DNA of 64,000 bases from Allgaiera indica. Lineage in GTDB: Bacteria; Pseudomonadota; Alphaproteobacteria; Rhodobacterales; Rhodobacteraceae. Position 1 is the first letter of the stretch. Each line of letters begins with the position of its first letter. The notes under the pieces are model-generated. The model ran no database searches. It saw only the letters and a program-made list of their open reading frames with translations, and was not told where the DNA came from. Location of the stretch: assembly GCF_900106675.1 (NCBI RefSeq), contig NZ_FNOB01000004.1:1-64000 (forward strand), written 5' to 3'. Positions 32,890 to 41,800 of this stretch are shown in pieces. Both the position numbers and the translations under genes were made by a program.

Positions 32890-33534
32890 TTGAAATATAC
32901 GAAGGATTTGGGCCTCTCGGCCGGGGCGCCGCGACCGACGGTCGTGACACGCGGCGTCGCGATCTGGCCCGGCTGGCTTGACCGTGCCGCGCAACAGGCC
33001 CTGGTCTCCGATCTGCGCACGGTGATCCGCGCCGCGCCGCTGTTCTCTCCGATCACCCGCTGGGGCAGACCGATGAGCGTGCGGATGACCTCGGCCGGGC
33101 GTTACGGCTGGTATTCGGATCGGCGCGGCTACCGCTACGAGCGCCGCCACCCCGCGGGCGCCGACTGGCCGCCGATCCCCGCCCCCGTGCTGGAGATCTG
33201 GCGCACCATCGCGGGCCCCGGCCGCGACCCCGATTGCTGCCTGATCAACCTGTATCGCGACGGCGCAAGAATGGGCCTGCACCAGGACCGCGACGAGGCC
33301 GACTTCTCCTTCCCGGTGGTCTCGATCAGCCTGGGCGACGACGCGCTCTTTCGCATCGGCAATGTCGAACGCGGCGGCAGCACGGAAAGTCTCTGGCTGC
33401 ATTCGGGCGATATCCTGGCCATGGGCGGCACCGCCCGCCTGATCCACCACGGCGTCGATCGCACCCGCCCCGGCAGCTCCGACCTGCTGGAAGGCGGCGG
33501 CCGCATCAACCTGACCCTGCGGGTCGTGGACTAG
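32890..33534 (+). CDS. alkB: AlkB-type alpha-ketoglutarate-dependent DNA dealkylase
   Basis: Fe(II)/2-oxoglutarate dioxygenase that removes methyl adducts from DNA bases. The product (up to 214 residues) has the iron ligands HQD in LHQDRDEADFSFPVVSISLG, a distal His in RLIHHGVDR, and the oxoglutarate-binding Arg in GRINLTLRVVD. LINLYRDGARMG matches the conserved NLY region. No ATG fits: the start given is TTG at 32890, and a GTG at 32950 is an alternative. The gene is divergent from dnaK and only 163 bases separate the two starts. Confidence 0.9.
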   Translation: MKYTKDLGLSAGAPRPTVVTRGVAIWPGWLDRAAQQALVSDLRTVIRAAPLFSPITRWGRPMSVRMTSAGRYGWYSDRRGYRYERRHPAGADWPPIPAPVLEIWRTIAGPGRDPDCCLINLYRDGARMGLHQDRDEADFSFPVVSISLGDDALFRIGNVERGGSTESLWLHSGDILAMGGTARLIHHGVDRTRPGSSDLLEGGGRINLTLRVVD

Positions 33535-33541
33535 GCCAGCC

Positions 33542-33595
33542 TCTTCATCTTGGCCGAAATACTCCGGGGGTGCAGGGGGCAGAGCCCCCGCCCGC
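33542..33595 (-). repeat. Interspersed hairpin element, type A tail (alkB-petR gap)
   Basis: On the minus strand GGGGGCTCTGCCCCC forms the head, then TGCACCCCC, then GGAGTATTTCGGCCAAGATG and AAG. It lies between the convergent ends of alkB and petR and could act as a two-way terminator. Confidence 0.85.
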
Positions 33596-33602
33596 CGCGA
33601 TC

Positions 33603-34307
33603 TCAATCTGGCGCCAGCATGTAGCCCGCGCCGCGCACCGTCTGCAGATAGCGCGGCTGTTTCGGATCGGTCTCGATCTTGCGGCGCAGGCGGGTGATCT
33701 GCACATCCACCGCCCGGGCCGAGGCCTGGCCGTCGTCGCGCCCCAGGTCGGCGACCAGCTGCTCGCGGCTGAAGGCCTCGCCGGGCTTGGCCGCGAAGAT
33801 CCGCATCAACGCCGATTCCGTCGCCGTCAGCCGCACCAGTTCCTGTCCCGACCACATCTCTCCGCGCTCCACGTCATAGCGGACGGGCCCCAGATGCAGG
33901 AACTTCGGCCCCTGCTCGGCCTGACGCGCGGCCGGGACGCGACGCAAGATCGCATTGATCCGCAACAGCAATTCCTTCGGCTCGAAGGGCTTGGGCAGGT
34001 AATCGTCGGCCCCCGCCTCGAACCCCTCAATGCGATTTCCCGTCTCGGCCTTGGCGGTCAGCAACAGGATCGGCGTGCTGCCTTCGCGCCGCAGCCAACG
34101 GGTAAAGGTGATGCCATCCTCGCCGGGCATCATCACGTCCAGGACGATCAGGTCGAATTCCAACCCGCCCAACAGCGCCCGCGCATGTGCCGCCGACCGC
34201 GCCGCCGTCACCCAGAACCCGTTGCGCATCAGGAACTTCTGCAGCAAGCCGCGAATGCGTTCGTCATCATCGACGATCAGCAGATGAATATCGGCGCCAT
34301 CACTCAT
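33603..34307 (-). CDS. petR: OmpR-family response regulator PetR
   Basis: DNA-binding response regulator of 234 residues. The receiver domain has acidic residues VDDDE (12-16), phospho-acceptor Asp57 in LIVLDVMM, and Lys107 in LPKPFEP. The C-terminal winged helix ends QITRLRRKIETDPKQPRYLQ then TVRGAGYML. No histidine kinase is nearby. Pairing with a MarR-family gene whose stop overlaps its start by four bases is the PetP-PetR arrangement of Rhodobacter capsulatus, where PetR is needed for cytochrome bc1-dependent growth. The bc1 (petABC) genes are not in this window. Confidence 0.85.
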   Translation of the reverse strand: MSDGADIHLLIVDDDERIRGLLQKFLMRNGFWVTAARSAAHARALLGGLEFDLIVLDVMMPGEDGITFTRWLRREGSTPILLLTAKAETGNRIEGFEAGADDYLPKPFEPKELLLRINAILRRVPAARQAEQGPKFLHLGPVRYDVERGEMWSGQELVRLTATESALMRIFAAKPGEAFSREQLVADLGRDDGQASARAVDVQITRLRRKIETDPKQPRYLQTVRGAGYMLAPD

Positions 34308-34813
34308 GCGCTGCCGTCTTTCAGCGATTGGTACTGCCGCCGCATCTCTGGCTCCATCATCGCTTCCAGAACCTGACGAAAGCCGGCAACCGCAGCCGGA
34401 CCTGCGGTGCGATAGGCCGCGCGCATCCGCCTTCGCTGGGCCTCGGACAAATCATGTTCCAACCCAGCGCCCTTCGCGGTGAGAAACAGATGTCGCTCGC
34501 GCTTGTCCCGGCGTCCGACTCGGCTTTCGACCAGACCGTCCTCGATCAACGTGCGCAAGACACGGTTCAGCGACTGCTTGGTGACGCCCAGGATCGCCAG
34601 CAGGTTGTTCACCGTGGTGCCCGGACTGCGCCGAATGAAATGCAATGCCCGATGATGCGCGCGTCCATAGGCGTAGTTTTCCAAAATCCGGTCCGGATCC
34701 GCGGTAAACCCGCGATAGGCGAAAAACATCGCCTCGATGCCCCTGCGCAGCTGATCATCGGTCAGGAATAACAGATTCTCGCCGCTGCTTGGGCCCGGGC
34801 CTCCCTCTGCCAT
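34304..34813 (-). CDS. petP: MarR-family regulator PetP
   Basis: Winged-helix regulator of 169 residues. HTH segment TVNNLLAILGVTKQSLNRVL and wing VESRVGRRDKRERHLFLTAKG are typical MarR features. The ATG at 34811-34813 follows AGGA with good spacing; a GTG four codons upstream is an alternative. The stop overlaps the petR start (ATGA), so the two are coupled. The name rests on the pairing and its likeness to R. capsulatus PetP. The AT-rich promoter region is shared with divergent ilvE. Confidence 0.82.
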   Translation of the reverse strand: MAEGGPGPSSGENLLFLTDDQLRRGIEAMFFAYRGFTADPDRILENYAYGRAHHRALHFIRRSPGTTVNNLLAILGVTKQSLNRVLRTLIEDGLVESRVGRRDKRERHLFLTAKGAGLEHDLSEAQRRRMRAAYRTAGPAAVAGFRQVLEAMMEPEMRRQYQSLKDGSA

Positions 34814-34910
34814 ATTCGTCCTCACTCTTCACATTTTTTGGGCATTCTGGGAATTTTATGTCAGTCTTGTTGACTTTCCAAGAATCAATTGCTAGCGACG
34901 TGCAGTTTTT

Positions 34911-34952
34911 GCGCAACTTTATGTCCGATGTGGACCTAAGCGGCGCAACTTT
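34911..34952. promoter_or_regulatory. Direct repeat pair in the petP-ilvE intergenic region
   Basis: GCGCAACTTT occurs at 34911-34920 and again at 34943-34952, 32 bases apart (about three helical turns) and in the same orientation. The region is clearly AT-richer than its surroundings. The sites lie between divergent petP and ilvE, close to the ilvE ribosome binding site, and are good candidates for regulator binding (perhaps PetR or PetP itself). Confidence 0.45.
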
Positions 34953-34981
34953 CGCAAAACCCCTTGGGGACGGAGGACGCA

Positions 34982-35851
34982 ATGGCCGGCTCGTATGACG
35001 ACCGCGACGGAAAGATCTGGATGGATGGCAAGCTGGTGGAATGGCGCGATGCCAACGTGCATATCCTGACGCATGGGCTGCACTATGCCTCGTCGGTGTT
35101 CGAGGGCGAACGCTGCTATAATGGCAAGATCTTCCGCGGCCACGATCATTCCGTGCGCCTGCGCCGCTCGGCCGCGCTGCTGGATTTCGAGATCCCCTTC
35201 ACGGCGGAAGAGATCGACGCCGCCAAGGAAGAGATGCTGAAGGCCAACGGCTGGCGCGATGCCTATGTCCGCTGCGTGGCGTGGCGCGGCACGGGGGAAG
35301 ACATGGGGGTGTCCGCCAAGCGCAACCCGGTGCGGCTGGCGATCGCGGGCTGGGAATGGGGCAATTACTACGGCGACGCGAAGATGAAGGGCGCCAAGCT
35401 GGATATCGCCAAGTGGAAGCGGCCCTCGCCGGAAACCATCCCGACCTCGGCCAAGGCCGCGGGGCTTTACATGATCTGCACGATGTCCAAGCACGCGGCC
35501 GAGGCCAAGGGCTACTCGGACGCACTGTTCATGGATTACCGCGGGCTGGTGGCCGAGGCGACCGGCGCAAACATCTTCTTCGTCAAGGACGGCGAGGTGC
35601 ACACGCCGCTGCCCGATTGTTTCCTTGACGGCCTGACCCGGCAGACGGTGATCGGCATGCTGAAGGACCGCCAGATCAAGGTGCACGAACGCCATATCGA
35701 ACCCGCAGAGATGGAAGGTTTCCAGCAATGCTGGCTGACCGGCACCGCGGCCGAGGTCACCCCGGTGGGCCAGATCGGCGATTATAATTTCGAGGTCGGC
35801 GCGCTTACTCGCGAAATCTCGGAAGGCTACGAGAAGCTGGTGCGCAGCTAG
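34982..35851 (+). CDS. ilvE: Branched-chain amino acid aminotransferase
   Basis: PLP enzyme for the last step of Val, Leu and Ile synthesis. The 289-residue product (MAGSYDDRDGKIWMDGKLVE) has HGLHYASSVFEGERCY near the N-terminus, the PLP Lys at about 158 in IPTSAKAAGLYM, and GLVAEATGANIFFVKDGEVH with the conserved EATGAN cofactor loop. A GGAGG-like box precedes the ATG. Fold-type IV D-amino acid transaminases are related, but the motifs fit IlvE. It is divergent from petP. Confidence 0.96.
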   Translation: MAGSYDDRDGKIWMDGKLVEWRDANVHILTHGLHYASSVFEGERCYNGKIFRGHDHSVRLRRSAALLDFEIPFTAEEIDAAKEEMLKANGWRDAYVRCVAWRGTGEDMGVSAKRNPVRLAIAGWEWGNYYGDAKMKGAKLDIAKWKRPSPETIPTSAKAAGLYMICTMSKHAAEAKGYSDALFMDYRGLVAEATGANIFFVKDGEVHTPLPDCFLDGLTRQTVIGMLKDRQIKVHERHIEPAEMEGFQQCWLTGTAAEVTPVGQIGDYNFEVGALTREISEGYEKLVRS

Positions 35852-35943
35852 GCAAACCTGCGCGGTGGCAAAAGCCCCGGTGCGACGCCCCGCGCGACAT
35901 GCACCGGGGGCGCCAGATGGAGGCGCGGCACGACAGCCGCGCC

Positions 35944-36141
35944 TCAAACGTGGCGACCGCGCCCGATGCGCGCGTATTCCGCGACCCTGACATCGCGCGC
36001 GGCTCGGTCGGGCGCGCGGCGTGTCAGCGCCCGTATCGTCGGGTGGCTGCCCTCGCCGCCCTGTTCGCGCGCAAGCCGCGCGAACTGCATCACGCGGACT
36101 CCGCCCGAAGGCGTCCGATGGTCGATGGGATGACGGCTCAT
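35944..36141 (-). CDS. Small basic hypothetical protein (65 aa)
   Basis: The ATG at 36139-36141 is preceded by GGAGGAGGTAACC, one of the strongest ribosome binding sites in the window. The product starts MSRHPIDHRTPSGGVRVMQF and is very Arg-rich (RALTRRAPDRAARDVRVAEY), ending GRGRHV, with no signal peptide or membrane helix. High positive charge suggests nucleic-acid or ribosome contact, but that is a guess. It lies in the 350-base space between convergent ilvE and queG; the rest of that space shows nothing else. Confidence 0.5.
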   Translation of the reverse strand: MSRHPIDHRTPSGGVRVMQFARLAREQGGEGSHPTIRALTRRAPDRAARDVRVAEYARIGRGRHV

Positions 36142-36201
36142 GGTTACCTCCTCCATGTCTGTCGGGCGCCCACCTTAGCACGAGTCGCGCCCCAGGCGAA
36201 A

Positions 36202-37236
36202 TCATCCCCCCGCCGCCAGCCGTGTCACCGCCCAGCGCGCGGCCTCGGCCACGGTTTCGCAGGGATCTCCGATCTGCGCCCGCGCGGCGCCCGCAAGCGA
36301 CCGATCGCCGGAATTCCCGATCGCATACAGGACATTGCGCAGGAACCGGTCGCGCCCGATGCGCTTGATCGGCGAGCCGGAAAACCGCGCGCGAAAGGCC
36401 GCCTCGTCCAGCCCGGCCAGCTCGGCCAACGGCGGCGCGCCCACCTTGCCGGCATAGCGCGTCTCACGCGCGACGGCCGCGAACTTGTTCCAGGGGCAGA
36501 CGGCAAGACAATCGTCGCAACCATAGATCCGGTTGCCCATCAGCGGGCGCAACTCCGGGTCCACCGGTCCCTTGTGCTCGATCGTCAGGTAGGAAATGCA
36601 GCGCCGCGCGTCCAGGACAAACGGCGCCGGAAAGGCGCGCGTCGGGCAGATCTCCAGACAGGCCCGGCAGGATCCGCAATGCTCGGTCTCGGGGGGGTCG
36701 GCGGGCAGATCCAGCGTGGTGAAGATCGCGCCCAGAAACACCCAGTTGCCGAAGTCGCGTGACAGCAGATTGGTGTGCTTGCCCTGCCAACCCAGCCCGG
36801 CCGCCTGCGCCAGCGGCTTTTCCATCACCGGCGCAGTGTCGACGAACACCTTGATCTCGCCGCCGCCGGCCTCGATCAGCCAGCGCCCCAACCGCTTGAG
36901 CCGCTTCTTCACCAGATCATGGTAATCGCGCCCCTGGGCATAGACGCTGACCGCCCCGCGGTCGCGCGCCTCCAGCACCGCCAGCGGATCGCCTTCGGGC
37001 GTGTAGCTTTCGGCCAGCATGACCACGCTTCTCGCCTCGGGCCAAAGCGCGGCCGGATCCCCACGCCACCCCATCCGCTCTGCCATCCAGCCCATCTGGC
37101 CATGCATCCCGGCCCCTACGAAGGCCTCCAGCCGCGCCGGCGCCTGCGGGATCGCATCTGGCCGGCACACGCCCATCGCGACGAAGCCCTCGTCAATGGC
37201 CCGCGCCTTCAGCCTGTTCTTGAGGTCCGCGAACAT
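36202..37236 (-). CDS. queG: Epoxyqueuosine reductase QueG
   Basis: Cobalamin- and iron-sulfur-dependent enzyme for the last step of tRNA queuosine synthesis. The 344-residue product has the conserved Asp133 region [20 protein letters not shown] and two ferredoxin-type clusters: [16 protein letters not shown] (187-202) and [15 protein letters not shown]-terminal HEAT-like segment ([20 protein letters not shown]) is present. The start at MFADLKNRL follows GGGGGGAAG; the frame is open upstream only because it runs into the repeat element. Confidence 0.95.
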   Translation of the reverse strand: MFADLKNRLKARAIDEGFVAMGVCRPDAIPQAPARLEAFVGAGMHGQMGWMAERMGWRGDPAALWPEARSVVMLAESYTPEGDPLAVLEARDRGAVSVYAQGRDYHDLVKKRLKRLGRWLIEAGGGEIKVFVDTAPVMEKPLAQAAGLGWQGKHTNLLSRDFGNWVFLGAIFTTLDLPADPPETEHCGSCRACLEICPTRAFPAPFVLDARRCISYLTIEHKGPVDPELRPLMGNRIYGCDDCLAVCPWNKFAAVARETRYAGKVGAPPLAELAGLDEAAFRARFSGSPIKRIGRDRFLRNVLYAIGNSGDRSLAGAARAQIGDPCETVAEAARWAVTRLAAGG

Positions 37237-37244
37237 CTTCCCCC

Positions 37245-37297
37245 CTTCATCTTGGCGAAAATACTCCACGGGGGTGCGGGGGTGTGAAACCCCCGCC
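37245..37297 (-). repeat. Interspersed hairpin element, type A tail (fzlA-queG gap)
   Basis: On the minus strand GGGGGT, TTCAC and ACCCCC make the head, then GCACCCCCGT and GGAGTATTTTCGCCAAGATG with AAG. It fills most of the gap between two genes read in the same direction and ends nine bases before the queG ATG, just in front of its ribosome binding site. The head is nearly the same as in the 10510 copy. Confidence 0.85.
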
Positions 37298-37304
37298 GCC
37301 GATC

Positions 37305-37970
37305 TCAGAAATCGAGATCCGCGTAATGGCTGGGCTGCGGGAATCCCGGCACCTGGTCGGCCAAAAGCGTGCGGAAGGCCGGGCGTGACTTGATCTTCGC
37401 ATACCAGTCCTTCACCGCCGCGCTGCGATTCCAGTCCACATCCGAAATATAGTCGAGCGAGGACAGATGCGCCGCGGCGGTGAAATCGGCCAGCGTCATC
37501 GCGTCGCCCGCCAGCCAGCGCCGCTGCTCCAGCAGCCAGGTCATGTAATCCAGGTGATACTTGATCTTCTGGGCACCCATCTTGACGTTCTTCGAATCCG
37601 GATAGCCCTGTTTCATCACCTTCTTGTTCACCCGCTCATACAGCAGCTTCGACGTCACCTCGTTGTGGAACTTGTCGTCGAACCAGGCGCACAGACGCCG
37701 CGCCTCGTATCGGCCTTCGGGGTTGCGCGGCATCAGCGCGGGGTCGGGAAACTTCTCTTCCAGATACTCGCAGATCGCCTGGCTTTCCGACAGCACCCGT
37801 CCCTCCAGCCGCAGGACCGGTACCTTGCCGGCGGGATTGCGACGCAGGAAGTCTGGGGTCGGTTCCCAATAGCGTTCCTCGATCAGTTCCACCTCGATGC
37901 GCTTTTCGGCCAGCGTCAGACGCACCTTGCGGCAGAACGGAGACAGCGGCGAATGGAACAGGCGATTCAT
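37305..37970 (-). CDS. fzlA: Glutathione S-transferase-fold protein, FzlA-like
   Basis: A 221-residue GST-fold protein starting [20 protein letters not shown], with the thioredoxin-like domain ([36 protein letters not shown]) and an all-helical C-terminal domain. [31 protein letters not shown] and the C-terminal end HYADLDF are close to what I recall of FzlA, the essential FtsZ-binding division protein of Caulobacter, including a Trp in YWE and a terminal acidic tail. FzlA lacks ordinary GST activity. A general GST is the alternative. It is near mtgA, a cell-wall gene. Confidence 0.7.
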   Translation of the reverse strand: MNRLFHSPLSPFCRKVRLTLAEKRIEVELIEERYWEPTPDFLRRNPAGKVPVLRLEGRVLSESQAICEYLEEKFPDPALMPRNPEGRYEARRLCAWFDDKFHNEVTSKLLYERVNKKVMKQGYPDSKNVKMGAQKIKYHLDYMTWLLEQRRWLAGDAMTLADFTAAAHLSSLDYISDVDWNRSAAVKDWYAKIKSRPAFRTLLADQVPGFPQPSHYADLDF

Positions 37971-38053
37971 GGGCAACCCTCGTGACGTGACCTTCGTGGC
38001 GCGATGCTCGTGACGGGCAGGTCCGGTCTTCTTCGCGGATCGCCGCGCCGATT

Positions 38054-38752
38054 TCAATGCTCGAAACAGGCGGCGCGGCCGTCGGCCTCGATCGTGGCGG
38101 CGCCGCTGCGGATCTCCGCCGCCCGTTGACGCATCCAGCGCGTGGGCTTGGCCGGGTCGCGGTGCTTGGGGTCGGGCAGCACGCTGGCCAGAAGCGCCGC
38201 CTGCTCGGGGGTGATCTTGTTCGGCTCGACCTGGAAATAACGCGCGGCGGCGGCGGTCACGCCGAAGGTGCCGTCGCCGAATTCGGCCATGTTCAGATAG
38301 ACTTCCAGAATTCGGCGTTTCGACCAGGTCAGTTCCAGCACCGGGGTCAACAGCGCCTCCAGCGCCTTGCGCGGCCAGTTGCGGCCTTGCCAGAGAAAGA
38401 CGTTGCGCACCACCTGCTGGTCGATGGTCGAGGCCCCGCGTTTCGCCCCGTCCTTGATCGCGGCGCGGATGGCGCTCAGGTCGAAGCCCCAGTGCAGGCA
38501 GAAATTCGCATCCTCCGCCGCCACGACAGACCGCGCCATCACCGGCGAGATATCGCGCAACGGGGTCCAGCGGTGTGTGACCGCCCCCAGCCGCCGGGTT
38601 TCCGAGGCCATGTAGAAATCGGTGGGCGGATTGAAGAACCGCCCCAGTGCGACGATCAAGACCACGGGCACGATAACGGCCAGCGCGATTCGCCAACCGT
38701 TACCGCCGCGGCCGCGCTTCTTGCGCCTTGCACTGCTCTTTGTCTTCGCCAT
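38054..38752 (-). CDS. mtgA: Monofunctional biosynthetic peptidoglycan transglycosylase
   Basis: Inner-membrane glycosyltransferase that polymerises lipid II. The 232-residue product has a Lys/Arg-rich cytoplasmic start, one membrane helix (about 20-37), and the GT51 motifs: catalytic Glu80 in VAAEDANFCLHWGFD, GASTIDQQVVRN (106-117), and KRRILEVYLNMAEFGDGTFG. There is no transpeptidase domain, as expected for MtgA. It lies 83 bases upstream of the FzlA-like gene. Confidence 0.94.
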   Translation of the reverse strand: MAKTKSSARRKKRGRGGNGWRIALAVIVPVVLIVALGRFFNPPTDFYMASETRRLGAVTHRWTPLRDISPVMARSVVAAEDANFCLHWGFDLSAIRAAIKDGAKRGASTIDQQVVRNVFLWQGRNWPRKALEALLTPVLELTWSKRRILEVYLNMAEFGDGTFGVTAAAARYFQVEPNKITPEQAALLASVLPDPKHRDPAKPTRWMRQRAAEIRSGAATIEADGRAACFEH

Positions 38753-38870
38753 GCCCGTCCCTTTGTTCCTAATTCGCGGGCAGGCAGGGACAGGTCAACC
38801 CGGAAATGCGCCGCGGCGCCGGTCCTCGGGGAAGACCGGCGCGCGAAGCGGGTCACGCGGGCAGCGCTGC

Positions 38871-41800
38871 CTATTGCGCTGGCATCGCCGCCTCGGCCTC
38901 GTCCGAAAGCGGATGCGACAGATGCGGCAGCATCTCCTTCGGGCAGACCTGCAGGAAATTGGCGCGCTCGGCCTCCCAATGCGACAGGATCTCGGCGGCG
39001 CGGCGGCTACCGGTTTCCCCGGCGTGGCGCTGGATCAGTCCCTTCAGCTCGGCCTCCCAATGGGGCTGGGTCACGGCGCAGGTTACCAGCGTGTCGAGGT
39101 TCATCATCTCCTCGGCGGTGCCCTCGGGGTCGTAAAGATAGGCCATGCCCCCGGTCATGCCGGCGCCGAAATTGGCGCCGATCGAGCCCAGGATCACCGC
39201 CACCCCGCCGGTCATGTATTCGCACCCGTTCGAGCCGCAGCCCTCGACCACCACCTTCGCGCCCGAGTTGCGCACCGCGAAACGCTCTCCCGCGCGTCCG
39301 GCGGCGAACAGATAGCCGTCGGTCGCGCCGTAAAGCACGGTATTGCCGATGATGGTGTTTTCCGACGCCGCCAGCGGCGACACCATCGGCGGGCGCACCA
39401 CGATCAGCCCGCCCGAAAGCCCCTTGCCAACGTAATCGTTCGCATCGCCCGAGACCTCCAGCTTCAGCCCGGGCGCCGCGAAGGCCCCCAGCGACTGCCC
39501 GCAGGATCCGGAAAGTTTCACCGTCAGATGGTCGGGCTGCAGGTTGTTGCGCATCCCGAACTTGCGCACGATGTGCGACGACGCGCGCGTTCCGATGGTG
39601 CGGTGGGTGTTCCGCACGGCATAGGAAAGCTGCATCTTCTCGCCATCCTCGAAGAAGCGCGCGCCGTCGCGGATGATTTCCGCATCCAGGGTGTCGGGCA
39701 CCGCGTTGCGGGGTTTGGAGCGGTCGTAGATGATCTTCGACGCGCCATCGACGGTGATCAGCAGCGGGTTCAGATCCAGATCGTCCAGATGCGCGGCGCC
39801 GCGGCTGACCTGGGTCAGCAGATCGGCGCGGCCGATGATCTCGTCCAGGCTGCGCGCGCCGATCGAAGACAGGATCTCGCGCACCTCCTGGGCGTAGAAG
39901 GTGATCAGGTTCACCACCTTGTCCGCGGTGCCGGTGAACTTCTGCCGCAGCGCCTCGTTCTGGGTGCAGACACCCACCGGGCAGGTGTTCGACTGGCACT
40001 GACGCACCATGATGCAGCCCATGGCGATCAGCGCGGCGGTGCCGATGCCGTATTCCTCGGCCCCCATCATCGCGGCGATGACGATATCGCGCCCGGTGCG
40101 CAGGCCGCCGTCGGTGCGCAGCGTCACCCGGTCGCGCAGGTTGTTCATCGCCAGCACCTGATGTGCCTCTGTCAGGCCCATTTCCCACGGCAGACCGGCG
40201 TATTTGATGCTGGTCGCCGGGCTGGCCCCGGTGCCGCCGTTATGGCCCGAAATCAGGATCACGTCGGCCTTCGCCTTCGCCACGCCCGCCGCGATCGTGC
40301 CGACGCCCGAGGCGCTGACCAGCTTGACCGTGACCTTGGCGCGCGGGTTGATCTGCTTGAGGTCATAGATCAGCTGCGCCAGATCCTCGATCGAATAGAT
40401 ATCGTGGTGCGGCGGCGGGCTGATCAACGTGACGCCCGGCGTCGAATGGCGCAGCCGCGCGATCAGCTTGGTGACCTTCATGCCCGGAAGCTGCCCGCCC
40501 TCGCCGGGCTTGGCGCCCTGGGCTACCTTGATTTCCAGCTCCTCGCAGGCATTGAGGTATTCCGCCGTCACCCCGAAACGCCCCGAGGCCACCTGCTTGA
40601 TCTTCGCCGACGGGTTGTCGCCGTTGGCCTCGGGCAGGAAATGCGCCGGATCCTCGCCGCCCTCGCCGCTGTCGGACTTGGCGCCGATGCGGTTCATCGC
40701 GACGTTCAGCGTCTTGTGCGCCTCGGGCGACAGCGCGCCAAGGCTCATGCCCGGCGTGACGAAACGCTTGCGGATCGAGGTGATCGATTCCACCTCGTCG
40801 ATCGGCACGGCGCGGCCCAGCGGCTTGATGTCCAGCAGGTCGCGGATGTGGATCGGCGGATTCGACCGCATCGCGGCGGAATATTGCTTCCAGATGTCAT
40901 AGCTGGCGCGGTCGCAGGCCGATTGCAGCATGTGCATGGTCTGCGCTTCCCAGGCGTGGTTCTCACCCGCGCGCCGCGCCTTGTAGAAACCGCCAATCGG
41001 CAGGATGTTGGTGCCCGAAAGCCAGCCCCTGGCGTGGATTTCCTCGGATTTGTGCTGGATGCCGTGCACCCCGATGCCCGAGATCCGGCTGTGCATGCCG
41101 GGGAAATATTCCGCCACCATGGCGCGCGACAGGCCCACCGCCTCGAAGTTCAGCCCACCGCGGTAGGACGAGATGATCGAGATCCCCATCTTCGACATGA
41201 TCTTCAGCAGGCCCGCGTCGATCGCGTCGCGGTAGCGGCGCATCGCGTCCACCAGGGTGCCTTCCAGCAGCCCGCGCTCGATCCGGTCGGCAATGCTGTC
41301 TTGCGCCAGATAGGCGTTCACCGTGGTCGCGCCGCAGCCGATCAGCACCGCGAAATAATGCGGGTCGATGCATTCGGCCGACCGCACGTTGACCGAACAG
41401 AAGGTCCGCAGCCCCTTGCGCGTCAGCCACGAATGCACCGCGCTGGTGGCCAAGATCATCGGCATCGCGACCTTGTCCTTGCCCTGCTCCATGTCGGTCA
41501 GCACCAGATGGCCCGCGCCCGATCGCACCGCGTCCTCGGCCTCGGCGCGGATGCGTTCCAGCCCCAGGCGCAGCGCGTCGTGATGGCCGCCCGCCGGGAA
41601 GGTGCAATCTATGAAGGCCACGCTCTCGCCGAAGACGCGCACCAGCTCGTTGAACTCGGCATTGGCGATGAACGGGCTTTCCAGCACCAGTATCTCGGTC
41701 TGGCTGCTGTCCTCGTCCAGCACGTTCTTGAGGTTGCCGAACCGGGTCTTGAGGCTCATGACCCGGTTTTCGCGCAGGCTGTCTATCGGCGGGTTGGTAA

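Noticed and set aside
33603-34813. petABC (cytochrome bc1) genes expected beside petPR
   Set aside because: Both sides were read: alkB and ilvE flank the pair, and no Rieske, cytochrome b or c1 gene is in the window.
37237-37269. Longer queG N-terminus starting [10 protein letters not shown]
   Set aside because: Those residues are the translated type A repeat tail, and a good ribosome binding site lies after it, so the start at 37236 is used.
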